NCBI GenBank assembly: GCA_041746415.1
Contig: JBGTHB010000097.1
Coordinates: forward strand, 1 to 9,279
Length of the DNA: 9,279 bases
Direction: 5' to 3'
Source: JBGTHB01 sp041746415
Lineage (GTDB): Bacteria; Pseudomonadota; Gammaproteobacteria; Coxiellales; Coxiellaceae
Numbering within the stretch: position 1 is the first letter of the stretch; every line of letters begins with the position of its first letter. The position numbers and the translations under genes were made by a program. The notes beneath the pieces are model-generated. The model saw only the letters and a program-made list of their open reading frames with translations, made no database searches and had not been told where the DNA came from. This document shows positions 5,736 through 9,279 of the stretch, one piece after another.

Positions 5736-6812
5736 AGGTGCAGTAACCTCTACTGATACCGGCTTTGCGGAATCACGATTTTCAGAGTAAATTTTATGTA
5801 GCAACTGAACAAATGCCCTTCTATTTTCGGCATACTCTTGCACCCCAGCCGGATAAAACTCCAGTAAGAAAACTTCAGAGCGCGTAAAGCGTATGCGTTC
5901 AACTTTTCCTGACTTATCACGAAAAACAATCAGTGGTTTTTTAAAACGTAGAATTGCTGCTTCAAGCATAGCATTGGTTAAGCCAGCAAAATCCAGTTCA
6001 TTATTGTTACCGTCTTTCAGTGGCTCACCAGAAGAGTCTAAAATTCTCACCTTCTCTTCGGCTATTTCAATTTCAAGGTGCGTCAGCGGCGAGCTAAATC
6101 TTCCTACTGAATCCCCAAATAAACCCATATTGTCTTTTAGTTGCGTGAAAGCCTTTTCGCCTTCGTTAACATCACCAAACAACATCTTGAGTATTGCCGC
6201 ACGATTTGCCTTTTTATCGGCACTCCACAATCGGGCCTGGGTGGCTATATACTGTAAAATTAGCCGTTGCTGATGACAGAGGAACAGCCACTGGTTTTTA
6301 TTAGTTTCTTTTAAATCGGGTTCCTTTAACTTCGCGATGTTGGCGTTGAATTGCTTAATGGCATCGCTCATTTCTGGGAATGCTTCTTGCGCTGATTTAC
6401 ACAATTCGGGTAGCTGAAAAAAGCTGTCAGCAGATAAACCAAAATATTTTTCTTTGCCAATTCCACCAATATTACGCACCGCTTCATCATAAACAGCCGC
6501 ATCTAGCGTGGCTAAAGCATCTTTATTATCCGAAAATTCATGTAACGTTGTTTCGGCAGCGTTCAGTAGTGCTACTTTAGTTTGCGTATCCGCTAACCAG
6601 GGGTAGTGTTTAGTTGCAGAGCTAAACAAGCTTTGACCTGAAAATTTTTTTAATGCGTCATCTGATTCTGCTTGCATCCGCCATTGCTGCTGAGGACGTG
6701 GAGAGCGCTTCAATAGCTCTAATGCTCGCGTAAACACCAACGCTTGCACGCCAGCCTCACTCACATTAAAAGTTTCTTGTAGCTTTGTAACTGTCGCATT
6801 TGATAGCGGCAT
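5727..6812 (-). CDS. Uncharacterised 361-residue protein
   Basis: I do not recognise a family. The start ATG has GAGGA (6819-6823) six bases upstream, so start and gene are well supported. The product lacks a signal peptide or an obvious membrane segment, so it is probably cytoplasmic or delivered by a secretion system. About 1-240 looks alpha-helical, with Ala/Leu/Lys/Glu-rich stretches (QALVFTRALELLKR at 23-36, LCHQQRLILQYIATQARLW at 178-196). Residues about 246-310 look like beta-strands (LEIEIAEEKVRILD, PLIVFRDKSGKVERIRF). The rest is a helical tail and a low-complexity Pro/Ala/Val end. It lies 87 bases after the SH3-domain gene on the same strand, possibly in one operon. No frameshift is seen. 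An exported effector is possible, but nothing in the sequence proves it. Confidence 0.75.
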   Translation of the reverse strand: MPLSNATVTKLQETFNVSEAGVQALVFTRALELLKRSPRPQQQWRMQAESDDALKKFSGQSLFSSATKHYPWLADTQTKVALLNAAETTLHEFSDNKDALATLDAAVYDEAVRNIGGIGKEKYFGLSADSFFQLPELCKSAQEAFPEMSDAIKQFNANIAKLKEPDLKETNKNQWLFLCHQQRLILQYIATQARLWSADKKANRAAILKMLFGDVNEGEKAFTQLKDNMGLFGDSVGRFSSPLTHLEIEIAEEKVRILDSSGEPLKDGNNNELDFAGLTNAMLEAAILRFKKPLIVFRDKSGKVERIRFTRSEVFLLEFYPAGVQEYAENRRAFVQLLHKIYSENRDSAKPVSVEVTAPAA

Positions 6813-6899
6813 CTTAAATCCTCGGCATAATGACTGGTTATTAGCTGCACCATACCAAACCCAGCTTAAACCAGCATTAAGACTATATTAAGGAAGCAG

Positions 6900-7487
6900 C
6901 TATTTTTGCTGTGGCAAAACGGGGCCTGGCGCCAACATAAAATCGGGTCTCGACATATCTTGAAATAGCCTGTTTTCGTCCTGCCAAAAACGATTCATAT
7001 TAACGTCGAACACACGCATTTGCTGCCATTGCGCTTGCTGCTGTTGCGTGATTTTTTGATACAGTGCTTTGGCTTCTTGATCAGAAACTTTTTTGCCGTT
7101 GCGATAGGCCACCACATTGATCTGTGGCTTGCCATTTTTTTCATCGCGCGTGGTTTGCACATACACTGTTTGCACTAGCGGCTGATAAAACGCCTGCATA
7201 GCCGTACGGTATTGTTGACGATTAATCCAACCCACTTGGCCATCACGACTGCTAACCGCCACTTTATACCAATCTTTTTCTTGATAAATCGGTGCAAGCG
7301 GCGTATTCGGTTTGAGCTTTGCTACCACTTTGGACGCGGTTTTTGGCTCAGCGTACAGCATTACTAAAGGAGCCGATGCGGTGGCTTTAACTGCCTTGGT
7401 TGATTTAGTTGCTGCTTTGTCAGCAGCAAAACTGGTGGCAACCAAAAACAAACTGGTAAAAATAATAAGTTTTATTGTTTTTATCAT
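6900..7487 (-). CDS. Exported bacterial SH3-domain protein
   Basis: The product is probably periplasmic. From ATG 7487 it has 195 residues and opens with a signal peptide: MIKTIK, a hydrophobic core LIIFTSLFLVA, and a likely cleavage after SFA at about residue 21. A Lys/Thr/Ala-rich linker follows to about 38. Residues about 39-95 fit a bacterial SH3 (SH3b) domain, with LYAEPKTASKVVAKLKPNTPL, then WYKV and GQVGWINRQQY; such domains often bind peptidoglycan or partner proteins. The rest (96-195) is Gln- and Tyr-rich, has no catalytic motif and is unassigned. The frame runs 18 codons further upstream, but that extension lies over a hairpin and would bury the signal peptide; AGGAG at 7495-7499 fixes the ATG. 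It sits between a lipoprotein gene and an orphan gene on the same strand. Confidence 0.8.
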   Translation of the reverse strand: MIKTIKLIIFTSLFLVATSFAADKAATKSTKAVKATASAPLVMLYAEPKTASKVVAKLKPNTPLAPIYQEKDWYKVAVSSRDGQVGWINRQQYRTAMQAFYQPLVQTVYVQTTRDEKNGKPQINVVAYRNGKKVSDQEAKALYQKITQQQQAQWQQMRVFDVNMNRFWQDENRLFQDMSRPDFMLAPGPVLPQQK

Positions 7488-7494
7488 CGTGTTT

Positions 7495-7499
7495 CTCCT
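7495..7499 (-). promoter_or_regulatory. Ribosome-binding site deciding the SH3-protein start
   Basis: AGGAG on the minus strand stands seven bases before ATG 7487. It favours this ATG over the longer in-frame start at 7541 and puts the signal peptide at the N-terminus. Confidence 0.8.
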
Positions 7500-7511
7500 G
7501 CTAAAAATCGG

Positions 7512-7543
7512 TTTTGCCGAGGGATTTTCGTCCCCCGGCAAAA
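7512..7543 (-). other. Strong intergenic hairpin between lipoprotein and SH3-protein genes
   Basis: Arms 7512-7523 (TTTTGCCGAGGG) and 7532-7543 (CCCCCGGCAAAA) pair around a small loop. In DNA or plus-strand RNA one A-C mismatch remains. In minus-strand RNA that position becomes a U-G wobble and the inner A-T also pairs, giving a continuous 13-bp stem. It therefore fits function in the minus-strand transcript. No T-tract follows directly (AAAACCGA precedes TTTTT), so it may be an imperfect terminator, a processing site or an mRNA-stability element that adjusts the ratio of the two products. Confidence 0.6.
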
Positions 7544-7555
7544 TTATGCCAATTT

Positions 7556-7882
7556 TTAAACCTCATGCCAATGCTTACCCCAATTGCTATACGCTTTTTG
7601 GTAGGCATTAAAGCCATAATCAACCAACTCAGTTGCCGCCACTGCAAGGTAAGTCATGCTTAAATCCAGCACGGAATTAACACTCGTTTTAATGGCTTGC
7701 CGCGAGCCCATCCACTGGGTACACCCAGCAAGTGAGCTCATGGCCAAGCCGCAGCAAAGGAGCAATGGCAAGAAATAGGGGCGATGCACACGCACCGGTG
7801 CCCACGAAGGGCGAACACGGCGCGGCCAATAACCGACAGGGCTTAACGCAATGTTTTTTTCACTAACATGAGATTGAGTCAT
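7556..7882 (-). CDS. Small putative lipoprotein, 108 residues
   Basis: The family is not recognised. The hydrophobic stretch YFLPLLLCCGLAMSS at about 36-50 leads to LAGC at 51-54, a good lipobox with Cys54 as the acylated residue. The protein is therefore likely anchored in the inner or outer membrane. The 35 residues before the hydrophobic core, with WPRRVRPSWAPVRVHRP at 19-35, are unusually long and Arg/Pro-rich for a lipoprotein signal. GTG codons at residues 30 and 32 would give a normal short signal, but the ATG at 7882 has an excellent AGGAG (7890-7894) seven bases upstream and is preferred. The mature part is only about 55 residues, ending in an aromatic tail. It is the first gene after a good promoter and may lead an operon with the SH3-protein gene. 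Confidence 0.7.
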   Translation of the reverse strand: MTQSHVSEKNIALSPVGYWPRRVRPSWAPVRVHRPYFLPLLLCCGLAMSSLAGCTQWMGSRQAIKTSVNSVLDLSMTYLAVAATELVDYGFNAYQKAYSNWGKHWHEV

Positions 7883-7914
7883 AAATTTTCTCCTTTTTAT
7901 ATTGTCCTCTTTAC

Positions 7915-7932
7915 GTTCTCATTTGTTCTCAT
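7915..7932. repeat. Tandem octamer with 10-bp period at the lipoprotein promoter
   Basis: GTTCTCAT occurs at 7915-7922 and 7925-7932, two copies one helical turn apart. They overlap the edge of the -10 element and the expected transcription start of the minus-strand promoter. This is a plausible operator, but the regulator is unknown. A partial inverted copy, ATGAGAAA, lies at 8047-8054. Confidence 0.45.
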
Positions 7933-7959
7933 GTTATGCTCAATCCAAAAAAATGGCAA
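7931..7959 (-). promoter_or_regulatory. Sigma70-type promoter of the lipoprotein/SH3 gene cluster
   Basis: On the minus strand TTGCCA (7954-7959) and TAACAT (7931-7936) are exactly 17 bases apart, with T-rich sequence between them. Transcription would start near 7924 and give a leader of about 40 bases before ATG 7882. Consensus and spacing are good. Confidence 0.6.
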
Positions 7960-8102
7960 GAAGTTTTTCAATTTTAACTAATAACTAAATAAACAAGCGT
8001 ATTCTATATTCCGAGAGCCTAGCGAATCTCTTATGCCACTGACTCAATGAGAAAATTAGCATAACTACCCATCGATTTTAATTTTTCTTAAGTATTTCCT
8101 CA

Positions 8103-8131
8103 TTGTGCCGTAATCAGTCTAGTAGTATATT
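8103..8131 (+). promoter_or_regulatory. Sigma70-type promoter of the 297-residue protein gene
   Basis: TTGTGC (8103-8108) and TATATT (8126-8131) are exactly 17 bases apart, giving a start near 8138 and a leader of about 30 bases. GAGAGG at 8156-8161 is the ribosome-binding site, eight bases before ATG 8170. The rest of the AT-rich divergent gap (7960-8102) shows nothing else recognisable. Confidence 0.6.
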
Positions 8132-8169
8132 CTGTGCATATTTATTGTTCAGCTTGAGAGGTTTTCGCA

Positions 8170-9063
8170 ATGGCTTATAATCCAACCGGAGTTCGTAATC
8201 GCTATGTTTTTCCCTATGTCATGATGTCTCTATTATCACCAATAAACAGCCTGCTCCCAACCCTTACTATTAGCATGCTGATGCTATGCGATTTGGCAGA
8301 CGCAACAGCACGCATGGCTCGCAACTACAGCCCCTCTAAAAAGCGGCCTGCAACCCCAGCAAAAGGAGGCGACGACGATGTCTATTATATTCAAAAAAGT
8401 GATGGTACAACTTTCACTAAACGGGGCAGGGATATGCCAGGTAGCATGAAACTCTCGCCGCATGATGACCTAAGTCGTGTTGATTACCCTCTTCAAGAAG
8501 CTCAACGCCTACTAAAAGCAGATTCAACTTTGGCACATAACCCTTATGCCTCCGTAAAAGCTAATCGAGATTCTGAAAAACTTTGCGCCACTACCATGAG
8601 AGATTTAAATGGCGTACGAAAAATATGCACACCCGAGGGTGCTTGTTTTCATGAGGTAACTAGAATAGTGCTATGCGATATTGTGGAGCCAGGAGCAGCT
8701 AATACAACTACTTCTGCTTACGCTGATATTGCCTCGTCGTATCGCACCAAAATGATAGATTGGGGTAAAAGCGGTTTAAATGTACCCGTTCAGCTAGCTA
8801 AAACACTTTTTCGTTTTTTTAACGCGGCTCAACGTTGCTTATTAGCAAACAGTTTTACTGGTTATCAAAACGGCTATGGGTGCCGTACGCTGCTTACTCA
8901 GCTGAATCCAAATGGGATAGATCAACCTCGATTGCCATATTCAATTAGTAATTCTCCTCATGCGATTTTATTTGAGTCTGTTACTCATACATCTAACAGC
9001 GGTCTTACAGCTGATATGGCAACGGTATTAGCCCGTGCTCAACATCCAGGCGCTGGTTCTTAA
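8170..9063 (+). CDS. Uncharacterised 297-residue protein, probably membrane-anchored or exported
   Basis: No family is recognised. The start is well supported by GAGAGG eight bases upstream and a promoter with 17-base spacing. A short N-terminal part with two Arg precedes a long hydrophobic region at about 13-42, interrupted by Pro24 and Pro30, which could be a signal peptide (possible cut near ADATA at 43-47) or one to two membrane segments. A basic, Pro-rich linker follows at 50-66, then GGDDD at 66-70. The remainder is polar. It holds six cysteines at 139, 153, 159, 169, 223 and 238, four of them within 31 residues, which would suit disulfides if the domain is outside the cytoplasm. No catalytic motif is evident. 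The stop overlaps the stop of a convergent gene. Confidence 0.7.
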   Translation: MAYNPTGVRNRYVFPYVMMSLLSPINSLLPTLTISMLMLCDLADATARMARNYSPSKKRPATPAKGGDDDVYYIQKSDGTTFTKRGRDMPGSMKLSPHDDLSRVDYPLQEAQRLLKADSTLAHNPYASVKANRDSEKLCATTMRDLNGVRKICTPEGACFHEVTRIVLCDIVEPGAANTTTSAYADIASSYRTKMIDWGKSGLNVPVQLAKTLFRFFNAAQRCLLANSFTGYQNGYGCRTLLTQLNPNGIDQPRLPYSISNSPHAILFESVTHTSNSGLTADMATVLARAQHPGAGS

Positions 9064-9279
9064 ACCGTATGACGCAACAACCATAATGTCGCGCCAACCC
9101 ATACCGCATTGATGGCAATATTCTTTTTTTCAAATCGAAAAAAGTTTAGTTTAAATGTTTTATATGAATAGTAGGCAGGATACCAGACATAAAAACAAGC
9201 GTTGCCAACTAATAACCCAAGTGGAAGCGCGGCTAAATGAAAATACGGGTAAAATAATAGTACTCCTAAAATAGTAATA
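9060..9279 (-). CDS. Membrane protein, C-terminal part (5' end outside window)
   Basis: On the minus strand a frame is open from the window edge to TAA at 9060-9062, giving 72 residues. It contains hydrophobic segments at about 3-32 of the visible part (ILGVLLFYPYFHLAALPLG, continuing LLVGNACFYVW) and a final one, IAINAVWVGATLWLL, before RHTV. A basic, aromatic stretch rich in Tyr, Lys and Phe lies between them and is probably a cytoplasmic loop. This looks like the end of a polytopic inner-membrane protein whose family cannot be named. The stop overlaps that of the convergent upstream gene by four bases. Confidence 0.6.
   Translation of the reverse strand, partial: ITILGVLLFYPYFHLAALPLGLLVGNACFYVWYPAYYSYKTFKLNFFRFEKKNIAINAVWVGATLWLLRHTV

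Noticed and set aside
5893..6580. Plus-strand frames of 126 and 66 codons.
   Set aside because: They lie inside the 361-residue minus-strand gene, which has a good ribosome-binding site. The opposite-strand products are Ser/Leu-rich, typical of antisense frames.
6893..6912. Small stem near the SH3-gene stop (CAGC/GCTG with a 7-base loop).
   Set aside because: It has four base pairs and no T-tract, too weak to call a terminator.
7488..7541. Extended N-terminus (18 residues) for the SH3-domain protein.
   Set aside because: AGGAG at 7495-7499 and an intact signal peptide place the start at 7487; the extension is read from the hairpin.
7312..7611. Plus-strand 99-codon frame with a hydrophobic middle.
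   Set aside because: It is antisense to the signal peptide and SH3 region of the exported protein; its hydrophobicity mirrors the opposite strand. It also crosses the hairpin and has no supporting start.
1..9279. CRISPR arrays, tRNA or rRNA genes, and insertion sequences with transposase.
   Set aside because: No regularly spaced repeats, no cloverleaf or rRNA-like segments, and no transposase motifs were seen on either strand by eye.

Overview
The window looks like chromosomal DNA from a gammaproteobacterium of moderate to low GC content. The evidence is a symmetrical ApaH lying tail-to-tail with a DHFR gene (the folA/apaH neighbourhood known from Escherichia coli), a short S49 protease, an outer-membrane beta-barrel protein and a type VI secretion spike. 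The barrel family, an LPD7-like protein and a run of orphan envelope genes are compatible with Legionellales or Coxiella-like bacteria. That placement is inference; no rRNA or other strong taxonomic marker is present.

Positions 1-2928 are mostly housekeeping. They hold the 3' end of an outer-membrane beta-barrel gene, then sppA and apaH (almost abutting, probably co-transcribed), then folA on the other strand. The apaH-folA gap holds two facing copies of a dispersed palindromic-type repeat.

Positions 2929-5720 look accessory. A 618-residue VgrG carries a C-terminal PAAR-like tip module and an unassigned tail of about 90 residues. No other T6SS gene is present. A possible 50-residue membrane ORF converges on its 3' end. 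A divergent gene encodes a soluble protein with an LPD7-like C-terminal half.

Positions 5727-7882 hold three minus-strand genes: a small lipoprotein, an exported SH3-domain protein and a 361-residue orphan. They may form one envelope-related operon, read from a good sigma70-type promoter at 7931-7959. A tandem octamer overlaps this promoter's -10 and start region, a strong hairpin separates the first two genes, and a probable intrinsic terminator follows the last.

Positions 7883-9279 contain an AT-rich divergent control region, then a 297-residue unrecognised, probably membrane-anchored or exported protein with six cysteines in its soluble part. Its stop codon overlaps that of a convergent, partial membrane-protein gene running off the window. 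The strongest candidates for something new are the VgrG-PAAR fusion, its LPD7-like neighbour and the unrecognised envelope genes.
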